NCBI GenBank assembly: GCA_030386875.1
Contig: CM059564.1
Coordinates: forward strand, 64,957,936 to 65,021,935
Origin: Morinoia aosen
Taxonomy: Eukaryota > Arthropoda > Malacostraca > Amphipoda > Talitridae
Direction: 5' to 3'
Length of the DNA: 64,000 bases
Shown here: positions 11,405 to 24,609 of the stretch, one piece after another
How the letters are laid out: the number at the start of each line of letters is the position of its first letter
Numbering within the stretch: the first letter of the stretch is position 1
The notes under the pieces: model-generated
Database searches by the model: none
What the model was told of the DNA's origin: nothing
The model's input: the letters and a program-made list of their open reading frames with translations, nothing else
Position numbers and translations under genes: made by a program

Positions 11405-12003
11405 AATAATCTATGATATGGCTAAAATATTCAACATGGATTTTACTGTCGTCAATGATTTTTTAAATTTCATTGCCATATTTAGGTAAAAGGGTAGATT
11501 TTAAGACGTTTTACACGAATGATGTTTTGCTCGCAAATGCTTACTTTTCGAGATATTTAACTTTGAACTTATTGGATCGTCGTACTTAGAATTGAACGGA
11601 CACGTAAATAAGCTGAAACCAAGTTTTGATGTAATGATAGGTGAGGTTAGGTTATGCAAGGTTAGTTAAATAAAGTAACCTAAACTAATTGAAGGACACC
11701 TAAAATACTTCACTTAGCTTAGCCATTCCGAGGCCGATGTTCCCCGCCAAAAAATTTCTCGTGTTCTGCATCCGCGAAACGCCGGAAGAGCCATATCTAA
11801 ACTGCCGTTAATGCTATTCTTACCTGAACGTTATTTATGCAATACCTCAAAAATTAAGCATGTGCGAGCACAATGTCATTCATGTAAAACGTCTTAAAAT
11901 GTCTCCAATTGCCTAATTGTGGGAGCGAAATTTGAAAAATCGTTGACAACAGTAAAATCAATATTGACCAAAATTTAACGTATGAATTGTTGCCTACATT
12001 AAC
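11405..12003. mobile_element. Foldback element related to the 55-58 kb region
   Basis: An inverted repeat with arms of roughly 160 bp: left about 11405-11572, right about 11842-12003, around a 270-bp centre. The left arm contains TAAGACGTTTTACACGAATG and the right arm its imperfect complement around GTCATTCATGTAAAACGTCT. The same module, with GTTGTCAACGAATTTC and CATGAATGACATTC, recurs in the nested foldback region at 56.2-57.0 kb, so the two belong to one family. No ORF lies between the arms, so it would be non-autonomous. Confidence 0.75.
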
Positions 12004-15000
12004 ATAATGAAAGGAACAGAAGAACCATGCCCATTAAATAATTTCAGATCGGGAATTCAGGTGTTTTCTAGTAATAGAAGATTGACATGATGACACAAGA
12101 CGAAAAAATACTAAATAAGATGGTCATTAGAAAAAGCATGATCACCAATTTCACTACGCGGAAGGTTTGTGATCACGCTGTCGGTGTGAGCAGGTATTCA
12201 TCTGGGCTCGGCCCTGACTGAAGTGGCGAATAATTCCGCCGCCAAACGTAGCATCGCACCGGCTACACAGGGTCTTATGTCACACAGCGCGGCGAAAGTT
12301 AGGGCATCCTATGCAGAGACCGAAAAAATTCTTCTAATTATAAAACGACTGCTGAAAATAATACACACATTGATTAGAAGATAAAATTAAGCTACAAAAT
12401 TTTGGAGTTCATTGAAATTGTTACAAATCTGACTAATATAAAAGTATAGCACAGAAAACAAGAAAATCTCCTTAATTACCATAAAAAAGAAGCTACTGAG
12501 AGCAGAATTCAAAAATTTTTTGACAAACGTTTTCTATTAAGGAAAAGAGGTAAGAGGTTTTTAAAAAAGCTAAGACAAAAATTATTTCAACTTTGAAGCA
12601 AATGAACTGAGACCAAAGCAAATTTTGCAATAAGACATGAAATTAAGTTTGTGGAACTGAAAATTAACGGCACCATCAAATTTAAGTATCTGTTTTTCAA
12701 ATGCATACATCTGAAATGTTCGTCTTCCTCTCTACCTCTGTTTCATGGGCGAACTTCATTGCGTTAATTTACTAAAAAAAGGTTTGAGAATTTTTCACCA
12801 TAAGTTCTGCAAGTGTCTGAACAATAAAAACGTATCATCGAAGTACCTACTGTAAATGCAAGGTCTAACTGAGTCAGGGCAAGGCAGTTCTGTTCATAAA
12901 AGCAAAGAAAATAGCGTAGGTGACGCGCAACTTTCCTAGAGCTCCTCGGGGAAGTTGCCATCGAAAACAAAAGGGGCTCCATCTAGCTGGGAAGGGTCTT
13001 TTAACTCATTAGCGTAACATTGATTAATAGATATTGAAACATTTTTTAAAATTAGGCAGCATGAAACACCAAACATGAAAGCCTAAATCAAAATTTCAGT
13101 TACTTGAAGATCGGAACGCAGAAAATACACACACGAGCTACAGAGACTTCAACGCTCACTGGTGAGGCATGATCCATCCTTACATTGGAGGTGATCAATG
13201 TATTGGGTCAGAGCAGTCTGCTGTGCCTGTCGCCCCTCCCTATTTAGTTCAATTCAATATATTTCACTGGTTATGTAAACCAACCTGTGATCTACGCATC
13301 AAAAATTGGAATTTCAACGTTTGTTGAATGCATTGAATATACGTTGACATTTACGTCACACAAAAACCAAATGTTGCTTTCAGACATCCATTTAAGCTTA
13401 CACTAAATACTCAGCAAAAACATCGAGGCATTCAAATTTTCAGGAACGCTTGAGGTAATAGAGGTGTTTAGGGAAGCTAATAAAGGTAAGGCGAGACAAT
13501 CAAACCAAAAGCAGTTTGTCAGGACTTCAATCCGCTACCCTACAATTCAAGCTTCATCTGCCTCACCCGGCAGATGAAGAGATGCGAGAGCGACCCAAAA
13601 CCGAAAATCGGAGTAAATAGCAAGTGTTTGAGGCAAATCTCCGCACAACATATAATGAAAATTCATGATAAAGTGTGTAAACAAAGCCAACATTGCAAAA
13701 CAAATTGAATGGCTTCGAAGAAAGTGGCAGAAAAATTGGCAGTCCTGCATCTATGTGAGCGTTTTTTCAAACTTCCAGGTAAATGTAATTTACCATAGTG
13801 TTCTAACAATATTTAAAAAATACCACAATGAAAGCTAAAAATGCCTAACACTGGAGGGCTCCATAATGCATGCATGTGAGACTCTCGTGGATTTCTACAG
13901 GAAAAAGTCAGAGACGAATAGAAAGGGTTTAGTATTGAATGGATATTTCTATCGTTGCAAATTTTATAGAAGTGTAACGGAAAAATTACTGACAGGGAAT
14001 GCCATTGTACATTTCGTTCTGAATGCACTCCTGGACAGCGTGCTTTGACCTCATGAGACTACGCTGAGGCTGAGCTAGAAGAGATTCAAGGCCATGCTTC
14101 ATGAAAAAGTATCTCAAGAAAGTAAGGCGCAAAACACTCCAAAGTCCTTGAGTAAGCAAGATTGATCGACCTGCCATCCTTAATGATAAAATTAACGAGT
14201 GCATTCCATTATTATGGCCACGAAAAAGTGCTTTGTTGCGGTTTAATTAAAATAAAAAACGACCTGGATTTAAACCGTCACGACGAGCCTTGAGAAAGTT
14301 CTTCAGCAATCCAAATTGTTCGTGCGCAATCAGAGAAGAATAAAAAATTGGCAGTATGCTGTACGGTAAATTTTAAACAATAATGAGCAATATAGAAGAC
14401 GTAACACGAGTTTGGTATGTTTCTTACCGACTGATATGCAAGTCAACAGAAATGCGCTTCGAGTTCCATTAACGAAGTACTCTATGAATAAAAACGAGTC
14501 CCAATTTACAACGAATAAAAATCCATATTTTCGAACGAAATTTTTCAACCAAATTCTTTAATGTTCATTTAACTATTAATCAACAATTATCTGGCATCAT
14601 TTTAACCGTGTAATCGCACGACGTAACTTTCATTTTCAAGTTTAAAAACTAAAATCCTTCGAGGAGAAAAATAAATGCAATTAGATGAGAGTTTTCTCTG
14701 TACGTTTGAGGCGTAAGAAGACATACGACGTATGAGGGTTCTTCGATGTCAGATACCAAGGAGCAGGAGCCACGTCAAGGAGATATGGAGGTCCCTACAA
14801 TCAGTTGCGTGTAAGCCAATATTTTGCAACGCACAAGTGGGCATTTTGCCTCCGGTTCGACACGCTGTAAATATAGCGGGATCCTCGCAGACAGGCAAGC
14901 ATTAGCTAAGACGCTAAACATGGCGTAGGTTTTCTACGACGTGATTTCTTCGAAGTGTTCACAAGCCAAGGGAATTTGTTCCAGAGATGATGTTAATGCT

Positions 15001-18000
15001 GAGAATGAAAAAACTATACAATACATACCATTACAAAAGCACCAGATATTAGAATGCTTTGGAAGATTATAACTAAATTTCAAATTCAGAGAATAAAAAA
15101 GCCCGGTAGCTCAGTTTTTTCCCTTAAATAATGACAACACATCAATCATAAACAACAATGAGCAAAATGTCAAACGTGAACAAGTATAAAATGTTATCCA
15201 CCACTGATTCAAACACACTGCACTTGTTGGGACTCACTAATCAAATTTTTATTGATGTACACTGGACGTGACAGGAAGTGAAACGAAAAACCGTCACAGG
15301 ATTTATCCCGAATTCAATTAGACTAGTCTTCAACTCAGAATTTTATTTCAAGTTTGTAGATCTAAGCTTCAAATCTCGATTCAATGACACTCTTGTCGGA
15401 GTAATTAAATGACTACGTAATCGGATGGGACGCTTTCAAGGCAAGATAACGAGCAAAGGCTGCAAGGAGTTCGTCTCAGCATGAGCTCCTGGACAGGGAG
15501 AAATTATAGCGCCGGATAATCACATGAAGTTTCATCGAGGTATAAATAGCCGTTACGTAGCGCCAGAACTAGAACACCTCAGCACTCAGCCTCAAATTTT
15601 CCGCATGAAAAATTCGGTCCCATTTCAGGCTAGCGGCCATGCATCAGTCAGTCGGTTGCAAGCTAATATTCATATCACTCGAGACACTAAACAAACAAAG
15701 CAACAAAGAATATGCTACACCACAAAAATAAATAGATTGCAATGCACTGTAATAATCAGCTAGGAATGCTCTGAAAAAGAAAAAATGGGCCTTAGATCAT
15801 CTCGGGAATCCCCGGCAGGAAGAAAAAAGGATCTCACACACAAGAGTTGCGGTCAACTCGATGAGTCGTTGAGTGTTTTTTTCAGAGCGCAAGGAGAGAG
15901 ATCGGTCATGTTGAGATGGAGAGAAGGGCACTTCATATCGGGCGAGCCTACAATTTCAGAAACCGATGCACGCGACCACACGACCGAATTACAACAGCAG
16001 GCACAACAAATGTTCAGTTAGCACAACGCAGCTTGCGGCGAAGAAAAAATTTCGGTTGCGTTGGACTGAAATTTTGACTTATGATTTATCAAACAATGAC
16101 ATCAGAATACAAAATTACAGGACAATTTTAGTGAAACACAGAGAAAATCTGCAGACCAACTGATGCAACAAGCGACATTTATGCAGGATTACAATCACAT
16201 GCATAAGATTATTATCCTGCGAACATTAGTTATTTTCCCAACGAAGAGTAGAAATGTTAACTTAAAAACTTTGAGACAAGGCATCCTAAAAAATGCCTGA
16301 GGTTTAAAAATTTGATAAAAACCTACACAACGTCTACACGCCCAGAACAGCTTTATGAGAATGCAGAAAAGACAATTCGAGGGGCTGCAAATTCCGGAAC
16401 AAAAAAAGCTCATCAAGAGCAACGATTTGCTTTACCCGTCGTTAGTTACACTGAAAATTGTTTGTATTGTTGAGAGGATGACAAGCGCGATCCTTGCGAA
16501 TGTAGAGCGTCGTTAGAAGCGATGATGCAAGCTTTCGAGACCGCAGGGCAGGTGACGAGGTCTGAGGGCACTACTTGCTGCTGCGACGCGCATGAGGCGA
16601 AGCAGCGGGGCATTGACTCATCAAAGGGGAGTGCGCCGGCGCGCTGAACTACAAAGAAACAATCAGCGCGGTACTACAACTTTCAAAAGCCGTAGTAAAG
16701 TCATTCGCTTTTGGTGATGTCGCTTCACGATTGTTGAGTTTCGTTCGTAAACTTTTCCAATAGAAGCAAATCTCTATTGATGAACTAAATGAGATGACCT
16801 AACGTCGAATCGGTCGACTGCCTCTACCGTTGTACCATGAGTTGCGTTAGCTGTAATCAAAATCAACAGAAAAGAAAAGCCCGAACATTTTTATTTCTAA
16901 AGCAATTGTCCGCAGAATTGCTTCATCATCTTGGACAGTCTGCCAAATGAGAAGCCACCAGGAATAAAAACATTACCTGAACATTAAATAGCCAAATATG
17001 TAGCAGGCGGGTAGGTTTGAAAAAATGCTCAAAACTACGCCGCTCGCGAAAATCGCGAAGCCAAGGGCAAGGGACAACACAAAACCAAGCCCCGGCCAAC
17101 TTTTGACAGGGCGTCGTCAGTGCGCAAAGACAGGCAAGCAAACAATGACTTATCAGGAACATTTGGGCCACGGACCTGCTGCACGACTTCTCGTGTTGGC
17201 AGCAAACAAAGGGCCCGTCTCGTTGGCATGGGCTGGAATGCAGGTGGAGAACGTAATGAGAGATTACGTAAGGTCATTTTCTTCAACCAGATGACTAATT
17301 TCCCTTGATGCATGCACACGACTGCTAGGATAAGGAAGGAATCAGGAAAAATAAGTTTCTGAAAAATAACTGACATAACAAATATTGTGTGAGATCCCAA
17401 ATAAGCACGGGAACACTGAGAGGGGAAAATACAAAACAGTTCCATTTGAAAGCCACTCTTCGTGGCGGCTAAGACAGGCGAAGATTTATCAAAAACGTAG
17501 TTTTTACGTTCTACAGAAGCTGAAAAAAAAACGGAAGAGCATCCTGCGAAACAAAGATCTAGAAAGTCCTTCAAAGCAGTTTGTGGCAGTGATTTAAGAG
17601 AAAAATGCGCATAACCTTCAATTAAACGCACGAGCATTTGAAGGTCAGCCCAAATGGATCCTTTCGCTGTCTCGTGCCAACCATGAGAAATTCCTTATTC
17701 CGGATTGTTAAGGACTTGAATGGAAATGTAATATTTGCTCACGACGACTGTGCACAGCCTAAAGGAGAAATTTTTCATTACGCAAAAAAAAACAGAAGTA
17801 TGTACACAGAAAAGGTGCAACATTTTACAGAACCCAACGCTTTACGAAACGACAGATGTTAGATCAACAAGATGAAATCAATTTTCCCGTTCAATGCTTT
17901 TAACTTTACCTTCACGAAGAGCGAAGCAAAATGTTGGAAATGTAAAGTATGATGGAGCTAAATGATCTTCTTCTCATTACTAAATTTCCAAATACAACTG

Positions 18001-18558
18001 CTGAAGCTAAATTACAAAGCGCAGATCAGCTACATCCAACTACAAAAGCTTTAAAATATGCATTTACGTAAATCGGGTGTACGTCAACGCAACCATTCAG
18101 AAATACGAGCACGGCTCATTGCTTGTCGTTTCAAGTTACCGGAAGTTAAATTTCTTTTCAACACGAGAAAATCAAGCACGGTCCTGAGGTCAGAGACCAC
18201 TTTCTGGAAGCTTACCTTACCATCGTTCAACACGAGCTAACCTATAAATGCACGATGCTTTAGAATTATTGAGGGCAATAAATAGGGATTTTACTAAAGC
18301 ATTGTAGATATGCTCCACGTTCTTGCCTAGAAGTGAATGCCGTCTGGGCACTTCAAAAAAAGGCATGCAATTTGTATTTCTTTCAATGCCCTTTTTAGAA
18401 TAGCAACAGCACACAATATCTCAGAGCATTGCACGAATAAACCTTCAAACAGCAATGATGTAAATGCAATGGCGCTCTGCTGCTGTTGTCCAGAAGCATA
18501 GATCCTCATTTGCTCACACATGTTCATTTCTCCTCGCTCTCGGACGGCCCAGACAAGG
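12004..18558. other. Long anonymous stretch
   Basis: About 6.5 kb without a recognisable gene or element. The longest open frame, about 200 codons on the minus strand (17035-17637), resembles no family I know and lies over a moderately GC-rich patch. Other frames are under 90 codons. A GC-richer island lies at 16490-16690. Long introns or intergenic DNA would look like this. Confidence 0.4.
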
Positions 18559-18560
18559 TA

Positions 18561-18742
18561 CAACCCTCGATACTAGAGAAAAACGGCATCATCTTAGGTG
18601 AACCTCAACCTGTAAAGATAAAAATTAGTTCAAGTTATTTTACGAAGACGATGCTTGATTCCAATTATAAATATTGAACTAATTTTCAACCCGTATAAAT
18701 TAATATTCACCTAAGATGACCGTGTACCTTGAGTATCGATTG
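18561..18742. mobile_element. MITE with terminal inverted repeats at TA
   Basis: A 182-bp near-palindromic element flanked by TA (18559-18560 and 18743-18744). Its ends are CAACCCTCGATACT on the left and AGTATCGATTG on the right. Inside, CATCTTAGGTGAA (left) pairs with TTCACCTAAGATG (right), and TTAGTTCAA with TTGAACTAA. TA target sites and this size are typical of non-autonomous Tc1/mariner relatives. No coding capacity. Confidence 0.78.
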
Positions 18743-18744
18743 TA

Positions 18745-20043
18745 TTCAAAAAGAGTAGCTCACTCTTTTTATTATTATTAATATCATTATATTAATTAGC
18801 TTAAAACTCCTTAGTCACTAGAAAGGAGATTTTAACAAAACAAAGAGATTACTTAGGATTGACAGGAGTAAACGAAGAACCTACGCGTGAGGTGTATTCC
18901 CATACAGAATACCCTACGCATAAAAACAGTAAGTTAGAAAAAATGGCAAAAAAATGGCAGAGAAGAGAAATTAAAGAAAGAATGAAAACTGAAAGCAAAG
19001 TGGGCAGAATAGAAAAATTCCTGAAGGCCCATCTGCAACTGAAGTAACCTGACAGTGTCCCTACTGTCAGCGCCAATTTTCACAGCCTAGAACTTACAAA
19101 GTCGACTAACCTAAATCTGCCTCCCTCGCCCCTTACGGATGTTCACTCAAGTAAACGCTACTCAAAAACACGCACTAAACAGCTAAATCTGAATGCTGGA
19201 ACAACCTGGCTGCAATAGCGAAGCAACTTCAAGTCTCCTCGTCAATATTTGAAGTATTCATAAATGGCATTGCTCATGTTAATTTTTCCCTCGGCCGTCT
19301 GGCCATTAAGCATTTCTGAAGTAGAACGTTTCATCTCTTTCACAATCTTCACCAGCACAGCCGTACTTGACGTTTCCCTTTAGTCAGCGTACGACAGCAC
19401 GTGATATCTTGCTCGTCTGTATTGACACTCAATATGTATTTCTCGCTCAACATAGGCACACATAATATAAAGGTGAGAAAAAGATATTTGGATTTGAATT
19501 GCCCAAAAACTTGTGACAATATTAGCTTTAGTTAAAACTCGCAAAGGAGAATGAGCTCGCAAGTTCGGAATTCAATACAGCGACTGTATTTAAAGAGATT
19601 CAAGGAAGTTTCTCAGCTAGGAAGCTAACAATAAGAGAGTTGAAGAAAATTCCTTGTTTGAATCCTATTCGTTCATTTAATAGTTCAAATTCAACAGCAA
19701 CAAACCGCCTCAACGACAAATAAATCGACTGAGTACCTCTCATCCTCTCGAAAATTAGCCATTTTAGCTGAATAACTCTTGAACAACACGCCCTTTATTT
19801 GATGATGGATGTGCTCCGGAGGAGAAGGAAGAGTACACCCAACAAGCATGCAGGCAAGGCTACAAGCGGCTGACCTCAGGTAAAGATAGCTCACTTATGG
19901 AAGAAGAGATGAGGAAACGCGACTGGCGTATTTTGCCCTCTTCAATTACCAGCGCATCTCGCGCGTCGTGTCTGCGCGTCACCTAACAGCGCGACAACAG
20001 GCGTTGCTGCACGACACCTGAGCTATTCTCTACCACATTCACA
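18745..20043. other. Anonymous sequence
   Basis: No gene recognised. A purine-rich stretch lies at 18840-19050 and a GC-rich patch at 19950-20030. Confidence 0.4.
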
Positions 20044-20345
20044 CAATAATAATAATAATAATAATAATAATGAAGGCATCTACGGATGCTTTATTTCCAA
20101 TCAAGCCTGATACATATCGCCTTGTACATTGGATTTTCAAATGCCTTATAACTAACGCCAGGACGCCATGACGCTTTCCCCCGGTCGAGACCGGTACCCA
20201 TTTCAGACACCTGGGTAGAGTGGGGTATTGTGCTTGGAATTTTTCTCCTATACCCAACAGAGAAAATCGCCACTGCCAGCGCCGAGTTTCGAACCCGGGT
20301 CCCGGCCGCACGGCGGCGGAACCTATAGCACATGGCTATCGCGTG
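20044..20345 (-). mobile_element. tRNA-derived SINE with an ATT tail
   Basis: Read on the minus strand this starts with a tRNA-like head. An A box, TAGCCATGTGCTATAGG, complements 20322-20338, and a B box, GGGTTCGAAACTC, complements about 20284-20296, the spacing expected of an RNA polymerase III promoter. A tRNA-unrelated body of about 200 bp follows, then an (ATT)n tail on plus-strand 20044-20072. The B box is perfectly conserved, so the copy may be fairly young. No clear target-site duplication was found. Two short open frames across it are not genes. Confidence 0.85.
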
Positions 20346-21025
20346 CACAAGTTTAGCACGACCTTGTATGAGGACAAGTTATGGCGATAGTGCACACCGG
20401 AATGAAAGTGGGTACAAAAAGTTAACCATCCCAGATCATCCATCGTAAAAACAAGTGGCTTAATACTTTTTCGCATCACAATGTTAACCGCAAAAACAAA
20501 ATATTTTTATATAAGTACGCCACAGTTGTGTTTTAGTGAACATACCAACTAAATCCTAAAACAGCACACGATACCGTACGAACGAAGTAAACGTTTAGCC
20601 TTTTCGGATTAGCACGGAGACGCCCGTAGAAAACTGTGTAGCCATAGAAGTAAAGATAAAAAAACGAACTTCCGGAGCGTAATGGATTGCAGAGGCATGC
20701 AATCAAGACGTTTTAACGCAACCATGAACATGGAGGACTAACGACCAGCGGCTAATAAAAAAAAAGAAGGTACATTACGTTATTGCAGGATATGAACAAT
20801 TTCGCAGGTAAAACTGTCAGCTGAAATGCAAATGCACTATCATGAAAAGAAACATCAGATCATTCCAAAAAACTACGGTTAGCGAGAGAAAAGATTGAGC
20901 AAACTATCAAGGCCAGGCATTTTGATTTCACTTACATGCATAAATCACTAAAAGACCTGTAGAGATGCAGGCCTGAACATGCTTAGTGTCTTATTTGGAG
21001 TACTGCCAGTAATGAGAAAGACTAG

Positions 21026-21028
<3 letters not shown>
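20346..21028. other. Anonymous sequence
   Basis: No gene or repeat recognised in this stretch. Confidence 0.4.
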
Positions 21029-21098
<70 letters not shown>

Positions 21099-21121
21099 AT
21101 TAATATTAATATTAATATTAA

Positions 21122-21161
<40 letters not shown>

Positions 21162-21183
21162 ATTATTATTATTATTATTATTT
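21029..21183. repeat. TTA microsatellite with an ATTAAT core
   Basis: A simple repeat of TTA triplets about 155 bp long, interrupted in the middle by a run of TTAATA hexamers, then TTA again with one point change. The poly-isoleucine and poly-asparagine frames read from it are artefacts. Confidence 0.97.
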
Positions 21184-21237
21184 CTACTATTACGATTAAT
21201 AAAATTATTATTAAAAACTGAGTTTTACAAAAATATA

Positions 21238-21558
21238 TTAGATTATGAGTTAGTCGAAGCCGCCCTATCCACAACTAAGGTATTCCTAAGCGAGAAAGGA
21301 CTCAGCCACCATTTTGTATGGAGTTGAGGGAACGGGGGATCTATGCAGAAGATGCGTTCTCACACAAGATCCCCTGTGCACAGAAACTGTAAGTTATAAA
21401 GGAATGCTATGAATCAAGATGAAAGTTAAGCATGAAAGTAATAGGCTTTTAGAAGCAGGACATTAATGAACGAAAAATAATTATCGGTAACAAAACAAAA
21501 TCCAATAGCATTCCAATAAAAGGAAAACCTATCTATCCTTTAGTTTAGGAGCTCATAT
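21238..21558 (-). mobile_element. Family A copy, 5'-truncated and diverged
   Basis: A family A copy starting at ATTAGATTATGAGTTAG beside the TTA microsatellite and ending near GGAGCTCATATCT. The conserved core ACCATTTTGTATGGAGTTGA is recognisable. It has the extra internal segment with CACACAAGATCCCCTGTGCA also seen in the 62.3-kb copy, which suggests a subfamily. Target-site duplication not clear. Confidence 0.75.
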
Positions 21559-24500
21559 CTTATAAACAGAAATGCGACATGATCAGCTGAAGCAAAAGTA
21601 AGATAAATATGCACCATAAAAACGAGCACTGGAGAGATACAAAATTACCATGTGTATACAAAATTATATACGAAGAATATAATTCGCTGCGTGAATACCG
21701 AATGAAAAACAGAAGATCTAATGGAGAAGTAGCCCCGTAAAAATGAACTGAATATTAAAACTTCGAAATATCAATGAATCGCACTGAAATACAAAGAAAG
21801 TCACTCATTTAAATGTGGTTGTAACTGGCTGTGTATTGACGTAATAACGACAACTACGCGCAAGAAGAATTCCTTCTTCCCTAAAATCAAGGAAAAAAGA
21901 AGCGCAGCAACAGAAGTCGACGCTGAATGCGTGGAATTATTGACCAAAGAATGCAGTCACAACAACGAAAAACTTGCGCTTGCGACGCAAACGTTGATAT
22001 TAAATCAAACATTTGAAATAAACATCGGTGGATAATTTGAGAATTGGAGCACTGAGGCATGATAGTTATTTGGGAGCCCACCTTAGGTATGTACTCGTAC
22101 ATGTATTTAGATAAAACAGTCACTCGATATCACAGTTCGGAATTTTCGCCTAACAAAACATGATTTCTATGGGCTGAGAAGTGCAAAATCTTAACTTATC
22201 TACTGCGTTTTAGCGTAAAACCAAGTTTAAATCAAATTCATGTTTGTGTAGTTCAAGTTAGGAATTTTAATTTTCCGAGAGACCAGGTAGCGTTTTAAAA
22301 CTCCTTAACACCCGATATTCAGTGTGCCTATTCTCTCAAGTATATTTTAAATCCTAATTGCATTAGTTTTTGAAAAAATCATGTTTTAAAAGCTCTATGA
22401 TCTCACACACATACCTTGTTCGCCTCACGTAGAAGTTCTAATTACTAATCGCTTTTATTTTTCCTACAATTATTGCAGTCCAGAAAATTCATACAAATGG
22501 AGTCTCAACGTATTACCACTCTCTTATAATTTACTTCCTCTTGAATAATTTTCAATCAATGTAAGAATTTTTAAATGTTTCAATTTACCTGAAGGGGTTT
22601 TAAGTGTTCCTACTAAAAATCATTAAGACAAGTTGAAACATGAACGCTTGTCGGGACTTCAACGATACCGTTGATTTCCGATGTTTGATATCGTGTAAGA
22701 TGCGCAAATAAACTGGCATCTAGTTGAATATTCCATCAAAACGAGCATTTTGAAATGTTTCAGAGCCTTCCAGACATTTACAGCTTCTCAGGTCTGAGAA
22801 TTTAAACCTTAACTGTGCAGAGGATATGCATGATGTGGTTTTCTGTGACGGTAATCCTCATCTACCATAATACTTCTAACAAAGAATAACTTGAAATGGC
22901 AAACCACAACTACTCCAAGGTAAATATAGCTGTAAAGCACTGTCGTATCAAGCCACCATTTCATGCACGAAATAGAATTCCGGGATGGTAATGTTCTTCT
23001 GTCGCATTACCAGGCTTCACGGTACAGCGCTTAAAATAACCTAGACAAGTCTACGGGGACCTCGAGGTCGCGCGCCGAGGCAAGCAGCTATGACGGAAGC
23101 TGCGCGCGGCGTCATGCACATTCGGTGCGTTGCAGTAGAGACAGAGCGCGAGGCAACCCTACTTCCCGAGTCCAACCTTCACAAGAGCTAGGCAATGATG
23201 GCCCTCAATTGAGACGATATCACGGTGAGTAACGGCCGCCGTGAGCACGCCTTACAAGCAAATGTACTCGATCCATAACGTGAAACCTGATCAATTTGAA
23301 GAGATTTGAGCGAACGCACCGCTTGCTCTCGCATTATTTTTGTATACCTAAAGTTACGACGTGGTTGAAACATTGCTATACGTATAGAGACGACAGGAAC
23401 TTAGGAGAACGTTGCATGGTTATCTTACATCCAACATGTTCTTGATTGACTGAAGCTTTATTTCTCAGAGCAGGTGCAGGCAATTAAATTTTTTATACCA
23501 AGCGGGTTTGAATTGATGCCTTCATTAAAATTGATAACTTGTGTTATACTAGACAGTATCATACAACAATGACGAAATATCGTAACAGAAAAATCATAAC
23601 TAAAATACACAAGATTTTAATATTTACGTATAAATGAGGTAACTATAATTTGCTTGAAAGTAGAAAAGACAATCACAATCTAGAAAATCACATTTTAGTT
23701 TTCGAATAACAGGTTTTAGACAGGAATGCGTAATATTTGCTGCCATTTTACGCAGAGGGTTACGATCATTCAGATTGCCTCTTGTAGCAGAAATATTTAT
23801 GTACAAGAAAAAGAAAAACGAATTAATAAGTACAGCAGAAATTGATGACGAATATCCTTTATTTCATAAGTAAATGAAAGTAAATTCAACTTTAGGAAAT
23901 GTAGGTTATAAAAATCTAAAGCCCGCAAGCGAACGGGACCACTAACTATTTAGACACAAAAAAGTTCCATTGCTTCGCTACGCCAAACTCGAGGAAGAAG
24001 ACACTTAGCTTAAGGCCGCTGCTTCAATTGCAGCAAATGCGAACATCGTCAAATGAGCAGGTCAGAGTAAGGCCGGACTCTATCTTGGAACTCAAAAAAC
24101 AACTACACGAACATTGAAACGCCCAAGCAGCTTCCAGCGCAGTGGCAGAACACGCAATCCCTGCCGACGTGTTAGAGTGAACATTTCACCGAGACGAGGA
24201 TGAAGCCGTTCTACAGAAGCCTTCAAAGCCTTCAAAGATAGCTCAAATTACGGCCAGCCAAAAAGTGTCATACTCTTAAGCTGAATGAAGGAAACGCCAA
24301 AATAATTTCCTACTTGGAAAACAGATTGGAAACCGGACGTAGAAATCAATCTTTAAATCAAGTGCAGGAAGTTGAAATTCGCAAACATTTTCTCTAGCAT
24401 TTCGAAATTTAAAGGAGAAATACTCTTATAAGAATAAAGCAAAAAGGCTGAAAAGTATAGTGTGGAATTTAATGCAGTTGGGTCTGAAAACTGAAAACTT

Positions 24501-24609
24501 AAAGAAAAATCTTTCAGTGACTTATCTCATTTCTATTATAGAAAGCAATGCATGGGAGGCATTTTAAAAGCTAGAAAGAGACGCTCCAATTAACAACTGA
24601 AGAACTTAC
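21559..24609. other. Anonymous sequence downstream of the receptor exon
   Basis: No gene or repeat recognised. Since the exon at 24610 ends in a splice donor and reads leftward, at least the right part of this stretch is probably intron. A GC-rich patch lies at 23040-23160. Confidence 0.4.
24604..24609 (-). promoter_or_regulatory. 5' splice site of the receptor exon
   Basis: On the minus strand the exon ends AAG and is followed by GTAAGT, a consensus donor. It falls in frame just before the receptor frame turns into non-coding sequence (stop near 24571), so at least one more exon must lie at lower coordinates. Confidence 0.75.

Noticed and set aside
11640..11670. Arthropod-type telomere repeat (GGTTA-like words)
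   Set aside because: Only two adjacent GGTTA-type words, no array; similar words in family A tails are TTAGA-based and follow insertions, not a chromosome end.
17035..17637. 200-codon minus-strand ORF
   Set aside because: Longest unassigned frame in the left half, but no domain, signal or repeat is recognisable, and the opposite strand is open too. Left as anonymous; a protein search could change this.
20948..21274. Poly-isoleucine and poly-asparagine ORFs
   Set aside because: Translations of the TTA microsatellite.
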